From: Liolophura sinensis
Taxonomy: Eukaryota; Mollusca; Polyplacophora; Chitonida; Chitonidae
DNA length: 64,000 bases
Reading direction: 5' to 3'
NCBI RefSeq assembly: GCF_032854445.1
Contig: NC_088303.1
Coordinates: 34,761,265 to 34,825,264, forward strand
Positions 11,309 to 22,425 of the stretch are shown piece after piece; within the stretch, counting starts at the first letter, position 1, and the number at the start of each line of letters is the position of its first letter. The notes under the pieces are model-generated. The model was not told where the DNA came from and did not search any database. It saw nothing but the letters and a program-made list of their open reading frames with translations. Made by a program: the position numbers and the translations under genes.

Positions 11309-14300
11309 GTGAGTATTTCAGAACAATGAAAATAATATAGTAAAAAAAAATATAACAAAAAATGTGGAAATAAAAAAAGGGCGATCTTATTCCTTCAAAT
11401 TTAAATATCCCAAAAGCTTCGATTACAGTTTAACAGCGAAGTACGTAAAGCTAATAAACTGACATATCTTAATATGATTTAAGAACCAGCTGCAGTCAGC
11501 TATCCTCATTTAATGCATACATCTGATAAGGGAAGTCAGTGAAACTGTGAGTAAATTATTAATCCAGCAGTGTGCAGTTAAAATGCTATTTTGTACTACA
11601 GGTCTATGGTGTCTCGTATGCAGTCACATGCCCGTTCCCACTAAGCTCTGGCCGCTCACTGAAATCACCGATGGTAAGGAAGTGATTTGGATGAAGGACG
11701 CTGAGAAGGCGAGCTTCTTGAAATCAACACCCACGTACAAATTTGGGGAACCGGGTCTCGGGTATAATGCCCTTAGTCTCGATGATAATTCTGTGAACGT
11801 CACGTGGAACATGCCAGAGAAGGAAGTCAACTATTACGAGATCGAAAAAGATCATCCAAAAACAAAGAGAATGTTGATGGCTTTGTTCTATTGGGATCCC
11901 AGGGTTGATGCGGAATTCTTAAATTACAGATCCACTAACGGTTTTCAGATACACGTGTATACCAAGGCTGGCAGCGTGTATGTTGCTGGAGAAAATGGAA
12001 TTCCACCTGTACATGATATCATTGAATTCGAGGGTCTCGGTTGGTATACCGTGGCTATTCGTTGGAATAAAGGTCAAATTAAGGTGTACTTTGTAGAAGC
12101 AATAGACGGGGAAGAAAAAGGGAAGAAGAGAGGAGAGGTGAAGGCGGAGCATTTGTACGACAGAGACACGGTGGAGGAGCCAGGGACACTGACGGTCGGG
12201 CCCATACCAGGTGGGGCAGTCTGCTGTCTGAGGTGGTACGTTGACGAGTTTGACGGTTCGCACATCGAACATTATATGAAGGAAAACTGCGAAAGACAGC
12301 ATTTTTGGGAATTAAAAGGTAAAGTCTTTGTTTGTTATTACCCACTCATGCATTCAAAAACGGGACGTATAAACTATTTTCATGCCATTCCTAAAAAGAT
12401 AAACTCGAGTTTTATATATCTTGCACCCCCTGACAACTATTTCACATGCAAAGTGAAAGAATTCCAGAATTATGTTTTCTTTGTAAGTGAGAAAAAATGA
12501 AGTCGAGATGTATTTCACCAGATATATTTCGCTTTATCTCGCAGTCGTACATACCGAAGACCAGTGACAAAGCCCCTTGTTTTTATCAGTCATGTTGCCT
12601 TGGCTGAAAAGACGAATCTAACACAATCACTCACTTACTGCCTGACTGCGATGGGGTCTGATATACTTCCACTAGTGGACAGCTTGAATGTAAACTATTC
12701 AAGCCCCTTGAGTGGAAGGCCTATGTGATTAGCCGAAAGTATCCCGAGCTGCGAGATATAACTATGAAACAATGCAAGACAAATTCCTGGTATTTTTTTA
12801 ATTAGCCCCTGCATGAAGCCAGAACTCGGGATTGGTAGTTATAATTCGGAATTCCTTTTACGACTTCATAGTTTTTATTTTAAAAGTTATCGAAATAAGC
12901 GAACACTCTTCTTTCAGTGCCAGATGCTTGCGAGATGAAGCCATGTCAGCATGGAGGCACGTGCGGGTCTATCAACGCCAGGGATTATTCATGTCTGTGT
13001 CGGCCTTTGTCTAAGGGAGAGAACTGTGAAACAGGTAAAGCATATTACAGCCTGTCCAGTACGTGGTGGTATCTGGTTACCCGATCTGCAACATGACAAC
13101 CGAGGCAAACGCCATGACCATGATAGTATGGTCACTTCGCGCCTCTGTCTCGACTCTGTTCAATGAGCCACAGGGACACTGCTGGCTTTACACAGGTCAG
13201 ACATAGGCCTACTTTTTCGCTCTAAGTCCATAGCAATAAGTTTTGCCCCACCTCAGAATGTGACAAATCACACATCTCGAATCTTGATTTGTGTTCTGTC
13301 TTATCTCAACCCGAAGCACACACGTTCCTGGCTGCCCTCATGAGGTAGAACCTAACCAAACCAGTAACATTTTCATGCAGCTCCATCCGCCATCATTTCG
13401 ACGGTGGCATCACCGGAGTAGGGCTCAGACCCCCGTTACAACTTCCGTTTTTTGGAATGTAATTCTGTGTAATTCCTCACTGTCACTCCCTAATACCCCA
13501 GAGGGTTTATGTTTAATACTGACATAAAACAGTGCACTTCCACATGAACTCACGGTCACTCCCTAATACCCCAGAGGGTTTATGTTTAATACTGACATAA
13601 AACAGTGCACTTCCACATGAACTCACGGTCACTCCCTAATACCCCATTGGGTTCATGTTTAATACTGACATAAAACAGTGCACTTCCACATGAACTCACG
13701 GTCACTCCCTAATACCCCATTGGGTTCATGTTTAATACTGACATAAAACAGTGCACCTCTACATGGACTCGCAGTCACTCCCTAATATCTCAGTGGGTAC
13801 GATAGACCTCTACATGACCTCACTGTCACTCCCTAATACCCCAGTGGGTTCATGTTTAATACTGACATAACACAGTGCACCTCTACATGGACTCACGGTC
13901 ACTCTCTAATACCCCGGTGGGTTCATGTTTAATACTGACATAGCAAAGTACACCTCTACATGAACTCACGGTCACTCTCTAATACCCCGGTGGGTTCATG
14001 TTTAATACTGACATAAAACAGTGCACCTCTACCTGAACTCACAGTCACTCCCAAATATCTCAATGGGTTCATGTTTAATACTGACATATGGCATGATAGA
14101 CCTCTACATAAACTCACTGTCACTCCCTAATACCCCAGTGGGTTCATGTTTAATACTGACATAACACAGTGCACCTCTACATGGACTCACGGTCACTCTC
14201 TAATACCCCGGTGGGTTCATGTTTAATACTGACATACCACAGTACACCTCTACATAAACTCACTGTCACTCCCTAATACCCCAGTGGGTTCATGTTTAAT

Positions 14301-16254
14301 ACTGACATAAAACAGTGCACCTCTACCTGAACTCACAGTCACTCCCAAATATCTCAATGGGTTCATGTTTAATACTGACATATGGCATGATAGACCTCTA
14401 CATAAACTCACTGTCACTCCCTAATACCCCAGTGGGTTCATGTTTAATACTGACATAACACAGTGCACCTCTACATGGACTCACGGTCACTCTCTAATAC
14501 CCCAGTGGATTCATGTTTAATACTGACATAACACAGTACACTTCTACATGAACTCACTGTCACTCCCTAATATCTCAGTGGGTACTTGTTTAATACTGAC
14601 ATACCACAGTACACCTCTACATAACTCACTGTCACTCCCTAATACCCCAGTGGGTTCATGTTTAATACTGACATAACACAGTACACCTCTACATGAACTC
14701 ACGGTCACTCCCTAATACCCCAGTGGGTTCATGTTTAATACTGACATAACACAGTGCACCTCTACATGGACTCACGGTCACTCTCTAATACCCCGGTGGG
14801 TTCATGTTTAATACTGACATAGCAAAGTACACCTCTACATGAACTCACGGTCACTCTCTAATACCCCGGTGGGTTCATGTTTAATACTGACATAAAACAG
14901 TGCAACTCTACCTGAACTCACAGTCACTCCCAAATATCTCAATGGGTTCATGTTTAATACTGACATATGGCATGATAGACCTCTACATAAACTCACTGTC
15001 ACTCCCTAATACCCCAGTGGGTTCATGTTTAATACTGACATAACACAGTACACTTCTACATGAACTCACTGTCACTCCCTAATATCTCAGTGGGTACTTG
15101 TTTAATACTGACATACCACAGTACACCTCTACATAACTCACTGTCACTCCCTAATACCCCAGTGGGTTCATGTTTAATACTGACATAAAACAGTGCACCT
15201 CTACATGGACTCGCAGTCACTCCCTAATATCTCAGTGGGTACGATAGACCTCTACATGACCTCACTGTCACTCCCTAATACCCCAGTGGGTTCATGTTTA
15301 ATACTGACATAGCACAGTACACCTCTACGTGAACTCACTGTTACCCCATAATGCCCCTGTGGATTCATGTATTCACAACCCGTGAACCTTTAATTTATAT
15401 TTATTTATCGCGTTTCTGTAACCTCTTTTCGGGAAAATGATTAAGTTACAGATAAAATGTGGCAGCTTAAAACAAGCCCGTATAGTTCATGCCGCTATGA
15501 ACATGCCCTGTTTCAGCTGTCACAAGATTTCCCTGGCCATGATAATATTGGTATCTTCTTGACTGAAGAGTGCATAACACGAATGAGTAACGTCATAGAT
15601 GAAGCCACTGCGAAAGTATGGATCCCTAAGATCAGAGGGTCATTTTCTCAGCTTAGTTTCCACATTAACCTCTCTGAGTCGTTACATTCACAAACCTGGA
15701 ACTTGGTCCAGTTGCGTTTGCTGCATGTCCTCAAAGTGTAAAAAAAAAATCGTGTGATTTAGACTCCCAAACAAATTGTCGGTCGCCGTTTAATGGTACA
15801 ATCTTCTTTATTTCAGTGCAACAGTTTCACGAGTTTATCTTTTTCCCGACGATGCCGAGTTTTAGGTTAGTGAATGGAAGAGCGCAAATCTGTATTTCTG
15901 TAAGCTATCCTTGGAAGAATGAAATACATCTCAGATCTAGTCTCGGTTATACTGGGTCTGTAGGCCCTATGATTTGCGGTTGTTTTTTATTCCACAGAAC
16001 TATATGTGATCAAGCAAGACTACGTACGAATGGGGCCAGCCAATTTGACGGGCAAGCTGGATCCCATCGCTGGCTGGGTCAACTTCCAGGCAAAGAATGC
16101 AAGGGAATGCAGCTGTCAGTGTATTCATCAAAATGAATGCAAGTCATTTACATTCGACACCCAGCTGTGTACATTGTATGATGGAATAGTGCAAAACTAC
16201 ACTGGAAACGCCACTCAGTACTTTATCGAACGAAGTGTGATTGGGAAAGTATAG
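11260..16254 (+). CDS. Secreted LamG-like/EGF/PAN protein, copy 2 (complete, 379 aa)
   Basis: Exons are 11260..11308, 11602..12318, 12918..13034 and 15998..16254; they sum to 1140 nt, or 380 codons with the stop. Exon 1 starts at an ATG 39 bp after a TATA box. The signal peptide runs MERMLVQRALILFLVS then GLWCLVCS, with cleavage likely after VCS. Residues about 25-255 form a LamG/ConA-like jelly-roll domain, about 257-295 an EGF-like domain, and about 296-379 a PAN/Apple-like module. All introns are phase 1, so each domain sits on a symmetric exon, the usual mark of exon shuffling. The protein should be secreted, and a lectin-like or matrix role is inferred. Copy 1 lies about 2 kb upstream on the same strand. 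The last intron (about 3 kb) is mostly a 73-bp minisatellite. Confidence 0.82.
11602..12318 (+). CDS. Copy 2 exon 2: LamG/ConA-like domain
   Basis: 717 bp, the same length and the same splice sites as the copy 1 exon. The acceptor TACTACAG and 15-20 bp of upstream intron are shared with copy 1; the rest of the introns does not align. The reading frame stays open beyond the donor (AAAAG|GTAAAG) for about 180 bp, but that extension is intronic by comparison with copy 1. Confidence 0.84.
12918..13034 (+). CDS. Copy 2 exon 3: EGF-like domain
   Basis: 117-bp phase-1 exon with acceptor CTTTCAG and donor ACAG|GTAAAG. Six cysteines in EGF spacing are visible: ACEMKPCQHGGTC, YSCLC and GENC. It is strongly diverged from the copy 1 EGF exon, keeping mainly the cysteines and glycines. 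Confidence 0.82.
13472..15370. repeat. Minisatellite, 73-bp unit, about 26 copies, in copy 2 last intron
   Basis: TCACTCCCTAATACCCCAG starts at 13483, 13556 and 13629, a 73-bp step. Variant units (CTCAATGGG... ATATGGCATGATAG) recur at 14061, 14355 and 14940, about four and eight units apart, so a four-unit higher-order pattern is present. Confidence 0.93.
15998..16254 (+). CDS. Copy 2 exon 4: PAN/Apple-like C-terminal module
   Basis: Acceptor TTCCACAG preceded by a T-rich tract; stop TAG at 16252-16254. The cysteine pattern is CSCQC, NEC, SFTFD and LCTLYD, as in PAN/Apple modules. One NYT glycosylation sequon is present. Alignment with copy 1 is clear but distant. Confidence 0.78.
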
Positions 16255-16344
16255 GCCCAAAATCACATGTGAAATGCATGGAAATATATAGAGTAATTAT
16301 AAACTGGTATTCGAATGTACTTAGACAATTTGTTTATATATATA

Positions 16345-16605
16345 TTTATTTATTTATTGATTTATGTATTTTTGATAGGTGTTTTATGCCGAAGTCAAGA
16401 AATTTTCACTTAAACGACGGCGGTCAGCATTATGGTGGGAGGAAACTAGGCAGAGCCCGGGGGAAACCCACGACCATCTGTTGCAGGCAGTAATTCCCAC
16501 GCACGGTCGGACAGGAAGCCAGCGATCGCATTGGTAAAAGGGTTATGGGTCATTGTGCAGCGCTGGCACGCTAAACACCTCGGTCACGGTAGCCCATAGA
16601 CAATT
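16345..16605 (-). mobile_element. SINE family A, nearly full-length minus copy
   Basis: TATTTATTTATTGATTTATG tail at the left, core with GGTGGGAGGAAACTAGGCAG, and the complement of the tRNA-like head (GCTAAACACCTCGGTCACGG) at the right. Follows LamG copy 2. Confidence 0.85.
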
Positions 16606-16679
16606 TATATCATAACCCTAATCTTACGTGTAACGGTACAGTCACTGTTACTCATACTTTTATACTATTACAAAAATAT

Positions 16680-16685
16680 AATAAA
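16680..16685 (+). promoter_or_regulatory. Possible polyadenylation signal of LamG/EGF/PAN copy 2
   Basis: AATAAA 425 bp after the stop codon, just beyond a minus-strand SINE. Confidence 0.3.
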
Positions 16686-16689
16686 CTAC

Positions 16690-17575
16690 AGCAAAGAGAT
16701 TAAATACAGAGTAGTGACCAGAGTGTGGTAGTTAGCAAATGATTACACGTGACCGGTGAAATCCGGCATCTTGTCAAATTACCTCACTTAGGCTTTTGGT
16801 CCAAGTGTTCATATAAATGCTTAAATATTACTAACCTACAACCCCCTATCGCCATATCTTCAGCAAATCTTAAGTTTTGTTAAAAAAAAATAATTATGTT
16901 AGTCACTGGTCTAGACTTACTCAGAATGTTGTGTTGTCATCATATATAATAAAAACAATGCAAATGGACCAGCTCTTGGGGACTTTCTGTTTAACAGCAG
17001 CGTCATGGTTTATGCAGGCATGTAGTGTAAAAATCTACAGCACAGACAGTAAAAGAGTGTGCATGATAGGCCTAGCCTCATCCGTTTATATACTCATCTT
17101 TCATGTATATGTTGATCACAATTAAACCTTTTTCAATGTATGTATGTATGTCATTACCACAAACAGTAAGAGCTGGAACCCAATATGTCTGCCCCTGGCA
17201 AATCAACAACTGTAACTGGTGAAATACGTCGTCTTACCAATTTACCTCAGTTACTCTAAATGCTCTGTTGTCATCACATTTAGCATACAATATCATTAAA
17301 AGAATGCAAAGGGGTCAGGCCTCGGGGGTGCTTAGTCCACCAGCAGAATACTGGTTTATGCAGGAATACAATGTAATTAAAGATGTACAGAGAGTAAGAC
17401 GAGAGCAGTGACGACAGTGCCAAAGCCAGCAAATGGTCAGACGTAATTGGTGAAATACGGCCTCTGGACAATTTACTGGTCTCGAAGTACTCAAAACACT
17501 GTGTCGTCATCACATGTAACAAACAATAACATTAAAACAATGCAAATCCGCCCACGTCCCATGTAATTAAACATT
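16690..17575. repeat. Dispersed repeat D, about three degenerate tandem units
   Basis: Recurring blocks: GGTGAAATNCGGC, AATTTACCTCAGTTA, TGTGTTGTCATCA and GGTTTATGCAGG. Related single units occur near 24715-24960 and 37765-37955. Origin not recognised. Confidence 0.6.
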
Positions 17576-17877
17576 TTAGAATCCTTTGAAGAATAAATTG
17601 AAACGTTTTACTTCAGATTAGCAAAATATCGGTTTAGCTTTCAGGGGAAATAACTCTGGCTGTCTCGCGTTTCGTGGGCAAGTGTTCAAGATTGAGGTTG
17701 ATTGGGGATGTGTAAGAGTGCACGTCACAGGCTTGAATGTTTATTTTACTGTGGTCGCCACTGTCTCCCGATGTCTGAGTCTATCCACATGAATACACTG
17801 ATATGTTTCAATAAAAGCGCGAAAGCGTATACAGATATGAAAATCAACGCATCAGTTAGAGAAAATATAAATGTAAT

Positions 17878-18142
17878 ATTATTTATTTATTCGATTGGTG
17901 TTTTATCCCGTACTCAAGAATATTTCACTAACACGACGGCGGCAGTATTATGGTGGGAGGAAACCGGGCAGAGTGTGGCGGAAACCCACGACGGTCCGCA
18001 AGTTGCTTGCATACCTTCCCTCGTACGGCCAGAGAGGAAGCCAGCATGAGCTGGACTTGAACTCACAATGACCGCATTGGTGGGTGGCTCCTGGGTCAGT
18101 GCGCCGCACTGGCATGCTAACCCCCGGGCAACGGTGGCCCGG
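17878..18142 (-). mobile_element. SINE family A, full-length minus copy
   Basis: TTATTTATTTATTCGATTGG, GGTGGGAGGAAACCGGGCAG, GAAGCCAGCATGAGCTGGAC, TTGAACTCACA (B-box complement) and GGGCAACGGTGGCCC at the head end. Confidence 0.9.
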
Positions 18143-18366
18143 ATGTAACGTTAGAAACCAGCTGCATAATATGGTATGAGAAGACACTATGTGGGTGAAA
18201 ATGTTTCTTGTCAAGAGCAGTTTGGTTTTATTACAGACACTCCGCCCCCCCTCCCCTCCCCCAATCTCAAAATATAGCCTTTGTATCAGTGATATTCTCG
18301 TGTAAGGCCCTATGAACTCATTCACTTCATCCATAAATCAATCAGGATGATCTAGTTGTAAATCAC

Positions 18367-18905
18367 TTGACAAAAAACACACGTCCTTATGCATTCAGAG
18401 CACAAGATCTCTCAAAAAGCACACGCCCTTATGTATTCAGAGCACACCATCTAGCAAAAAGCACACGTCAGTATACATTCAGAGCACATCATCTTGCAAA
18501 AAAACACACATCCGTATCCATTCAGAGCACATCATTTGGCAAAAAGCACACATCCGCATGCATTCAGAGCACACCATCTCGCAAAAAGCACACGTCCGAA
18601 TACATTCAGAGCACATCATTTGGCAAAAGCACACGTCCGGATGCATCTCGCAAAAAGCACCCGTCCGTATGCATTCAGAGCACAACATCTCGCAAAAAAC
18701 ACACGTTCGGATGCATCTCGCAAAAAAGCACATGAGAGTATACATTCAGAGCACATCACGTCGCAAAAAGCACACGTCTGTATGCATTCAGTGCACAACA
18801 TCTCGCAAAAAGCACACATCTGTATACATTCAGAGGCTATCACCTGACAAAAAGCACACATTCATAGCACATTACTTCGTCTTGACTAAAAGCACACGTC
18901 CGCAT
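18367..18905. repeat. Minisatellite, 42-bp unit, about 13 copies
   Basis: Unit of the form CACACGTCCGTATGCATTCA plus GAGCACATCATCTCGCAAAAAG. Because 42 is a multiple of three and the unit lacks stops in several frames, both strands stay open for over 100 codons. Confidence 0.92.
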
Positions 18906-18959
18906 GCAAAGCCCGTACCTGTTGTAAACACGGTGTAATAGTATCCTGGCCGGTCCGGT

Positions 18960-19215
18960 GTCAGTATACTGTATAGGTGTACTGATCGGTGTACAAAGCA
19001 TACTGTACAGGTGTACTGATCGGTGTACAAAGAATACTGTACAGGTGTACTGATCGGTGTACAAAGAATACTGTATAGGTGTACTGATCGGTGTACAAAG
19101 CATACTGTATAGGTGTACTGATCGGTGTACAAAGCATACTGTATAGGTGTACTGATCGGTGTACAAAGCATACTGTATAGGTGTACTGATCGGTGTACAA
19201 AGCATACTTTGTAGG
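18960..19215. repeat. Minisatellite, 34-bp unit, about 7 copies
   Basis: Near-identical units of ATACTGTATAGGTGTACTGA plus TCGGTGTACAAAGC. It lies 55 bp from the 42-bp array but is unrelated in sequence. Confidence 0.93.
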
Positions 19216-19431
19216 TGTACTCGTTGGTCCGATACTGGTATACTGTGAAGGTATGCTGGTCAGCCCAATGTAAGTATACTGTAACTTGGTGTTTCTGTGA
19301 GCCAGAACTGCTTAGCACTGAGCTTCTGAAAACAACTTTGTTAATTTCAGTCATCGAATTATATTTAAGGTATTTAAATGGTCCTATAATCTAAGTTGTT
19401 CTAGGTTTAATCTAAGTCTTTTCTTTGGAAC

Positions 19432-19728
19432 CGCGTCGGTGGCCCATTGGTTAGAACATCCACCTCGAAGTCGGAAGACGTGGGGTGGATCACACCAACT
19501 GGTAATTATTGATGCCTCGCTTATGGCTTAGAACAAAGACACAGGACTGGTTAAGCCAGTGTCAGTATAATATGACAGTGTCACGGTTGGTGTCTTCAGC
19601 ATGAAACTTCAGTGGCGGTACCACTTTGGCGGCATTGACTTCCCCTTATAAGACACTGTGTATATAAGGACATCTGATAACTCCTGCTCGTCATATGACT
19701 GAAAAATTGTTAGTACAAACATGCATAC
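19432..19728 (+). mobile_element. SINE family B copy
   Basis: tRNA-like head (CGCGTCGGTGGCCCATTGGT, TTAGAACATCCACCTCG) followed by GACAGTGTCACGGTTGGTGT, TTGGCGGCATTGACTTCCCC and a CATACATACAT-like tail. The body is shared with 37330-37600. Confidence 0.7.
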
Positions 19729-20420
19729 ATATATCCGCTTTGGTATGGGTATGGTGGGCATATCTTACGTGTATATATTCGCAAAAACCAAGATGAAGGG
19801 AAATGAATAAAAACTATATTCGTTCATAGCATCTTGAAACCTACCATTCCCGGAAACAACCGAGAGACAAAGTGAAACTTTGAATGGCGATTCATTTATG
19901 TCCACTGCATGGCATGCTAACAAACATTAAGCCAAAGGAAACTGAGTTACTATCATGGCATTTCATAACGTGTATAAGATTGGCTATTAGCGAAATTGTT
20001 CAGCTTCGGGGTATGTTCCTGTCTAATACGGACACCCGCCAAAATGATTTGAAAATGAAAAATCAGATCAAAACAGGCCTGTACACTGTCATCGACAGTA
20101 TCTTCACACCATCAAGGTCAAAAGGTCAATAAGCTCTATTGTTTATCACAACACAGATCAACTGAGTCATGTTAAAACATTTTGGTATCTCAGAGAAACA
20201 ATATCCAGACGGAAGTAAGTGATCTTGTTGATAACGATGGGATTGCTTTAGAATTACGTCAAAATGTTGCCTTCAAATCAATGTATACAGATGGAATGAT
20301 AACGCTTGGTATATCTCACCGTCATATCTGGTCTGGGTATGAATTAAAGTACATCACAACAAATAGTTATACTTCGAATGTTAAACAACTACAGACTTAC
20401 CCTGTAGCCTTGGCTGCTTT

Positions 20421-20672
20421 GGAAGCCTTAGTGGCCTAGTGGTTAGCGTGGTGTTGCAGTACAATCACCCAGGAGCCTCTTACCAATGCTATCGTTGTTA
20501 GTTGAAGTCCTGTCCATGCTGGCTATCTCTCAGGTCATACGTGGGATGGTCGTGGGTTTCCCCAGGGCTCTGCCTGTTTTCTTTGCACTATAATGCTAAC
20601 AGCCGACGTATAGGTGAAATATCCTTGAGTAGGCGTACGGCGTAAAGCACCAGTCAAACAAATAAATAAATA
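20421..20672 (+). mobile_element. SINE family A, full-length plus copy
   Basis: Head AGTGGCCTAGTGGTTAGCGT, then GGTCGTGGGTTTCCCCAGGG, GTACGGCGTAAAGCACCAGT and tail CAAATAAATAAATA. Confidence 0.85.
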
Positions 20673-21763
20673 TGTTCTCGTTCTATCCTGTCTAATGACA
20701 TATGACAGCAAACTAAAATGAGAGAACATTCTAAATTCAGAGAAATGAACAAATCTTTAAAATCTGTTTATTTTATTTGTGAGTTCTGTGTTAGGTTGGT
20801 AGGTGTTACTTAGAAAGTGGTTTTGAGTAACAGTAATTGTTGTTACTAAATTCAGTAATAATTTTCATCAACAGAATCTGTGTTAATGCAATCCATAATT
20901 CTTGACAAACAAAGCTTGGTAGACATTGGAACATGCCCGGTCGCGTCTAATTGAAACAGAACTCCATAGTATAGATGTAAATCCAACAACGTCGTGGCTA
21001 TCACGTCTAGTGGATAAACACCTAATCTAATTGTCACGTCCGACATTCGTATACCACTCATAAATCCTCAAAGCTATGTATACCTTTTATGGAATTTAGG
21101 AAAGGCGTCGTATATAGGCGTCAGAACCTATTCCACCCGGCTAGTATGGAAAAAAATTCACACTTGTTCAGTACTAATAGGTACTTATGGGTTACAGATG
21201 CTGGTCAGCTGGGAACAAGGTAACAAGCTTATACATTAACCAAATATTGGCAAATAAAAATTTGACCCGGAGACATATGATGATGGAATGGGTTGTTTGG
21301 CCTCTGGCCGTGCACTGTTAACACTGGCACTGTAAACACGCGTCAGCAGCCATCACGACAGTCAACACGGTAACTCTGTAGAAGAATCTGCCGACTGTAC
21401 ATTTTCAGTCTGCGTTGCCTTGTTTTAATGTTATTGTATGTTAAAAATGATAACATAGCATTTGGAGTTATTCTAGACCAGCGACGTCTTATGAATTACA
21501 ATTAGCGTCACTGCATTTTTCCCCACCTTATTCTGCTTAAGCCATGGTGCTAGTGGCGTGTAAGTTGCTACTATTTATGCATTTACATGAACAGTTAGAA
21601 TAAAACCCTGACTGAGGCAAATTGACAAGAGGCTGTATTTCACCAGTTATCTACGTGTGACCAATTGCAAATTATCACACTGTCGTCACTGCTTTGGGCT
21701 TACCCTCTATATTGTAAGTCTTGTATTATATTGTGAGCGAATTCGATCGAAGTGGACTGAGGC
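20673..21763. other. Non-coding stretch, nothing recognised
   Basis: No exon, repeat family or RNA gene recognised. A minus-strand open frame at 20852-21061 has no supporting context. Confidence 0.45.
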
Positions 21764-21764
21764 G

Positions 21765-22134
21765 TGCAACAACATTTCCATTATAGCTGAATAGTTGAAG
21801 GTCTAATCATTTAGCGATACCTTTAGTAATAGGTGTGAATTAACTCCTTTTTGAAAAGGCGTTAATGTACACCTTTTCTAGAAGGTGTGAATTCATACCT
21901 TTTGGGAAAGGTCTTTATTTACATCTTGTGCGATAGATGTTTCTGCACACCCTTTCTTAAGGTGTTAATTTACACTCTTTTAAAGGCTGTAAACTTACAC
22001 CTAATACGGTGTACATCCTGTGACAAGAAATTTGCACACATTGTGTGTGAATACTGACACCATTTTAGCTAAGAGTGTACAAAAACATTTCCATTACAGC
22101 TGAAAGATGGAGGTCTAATCATTTTACGATAAGG
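21765..22134. repeat. 26-bp palindromic-unit array between direct repeats
   Basis: Six to seven units of 26 bp (about 21831-22010), each close to AGGTGTNAATTNACACCTTT plus a spacer. They are flanked by a roughly 57-bp direct repeat at 21765-21822 and 22076-22134 (ACATTTCCATTAYAGCTGAA, then GGTCTAATCATTT). Function unknown. Confidence 0.65.
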
Positions 22135-22189
22135 GTTAATACTTTAAGACGTTATAGCCAACCGAAAATAGCTCACATATCCAGCTCTT

Positions 22190-22425
22190 AGACGCAGTCT
22201 CTCTGGTTTCCAGCTCTCACTGTTGGTGAGACTTTGGTGAGAGTTGACGGTACACCTGGGAAAGATCGTCAGTACTACTGGCCAAGCAAAGGTCGATGGT
22301 TTACCCCTGAGAGTGCGGTTTCATCAACAGTCTCATAAAAATGACAAAACTGACAATCATCTCATATAAAAGCGAAAAATTCTTGAGAACGGTGTAATAT
22401 ATCTATCAGATATATTAATAAATCG
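22190..22425 (+). mobile_element. SINE family C copy
   Basis: AGCAAAGGTCGATGGTTTAC followed by a diverged body and AATTCTTGAGAACGGTGTAA. Confidence 0.55.

Noticed and set aside
12319..12500. Read-through extension of the copy 2 LamG exon
   Set aside because: The donor AAAAG|GTAAAG is at the same place as in copy 1, and the following EGF exon is in matching phase.
13480..15370. CRISPR-like array
   Set aside because: Units are contiguous 73-bp tandem copies without unique spacers, in an animal intron.
18479..18861. Cysteine-rich minus-strand frames resembling a metal-binding repeat protein
   Set aside because: Produced by the 42-bp minisatellite, which is open in several frames on both strands; no start, splice or domain support.
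20852..21061. Minus-strand 69-codon ATG frame
   Set aside because: Protein-like at first glance, but no family recognised and no splice sites in matching phase seen.
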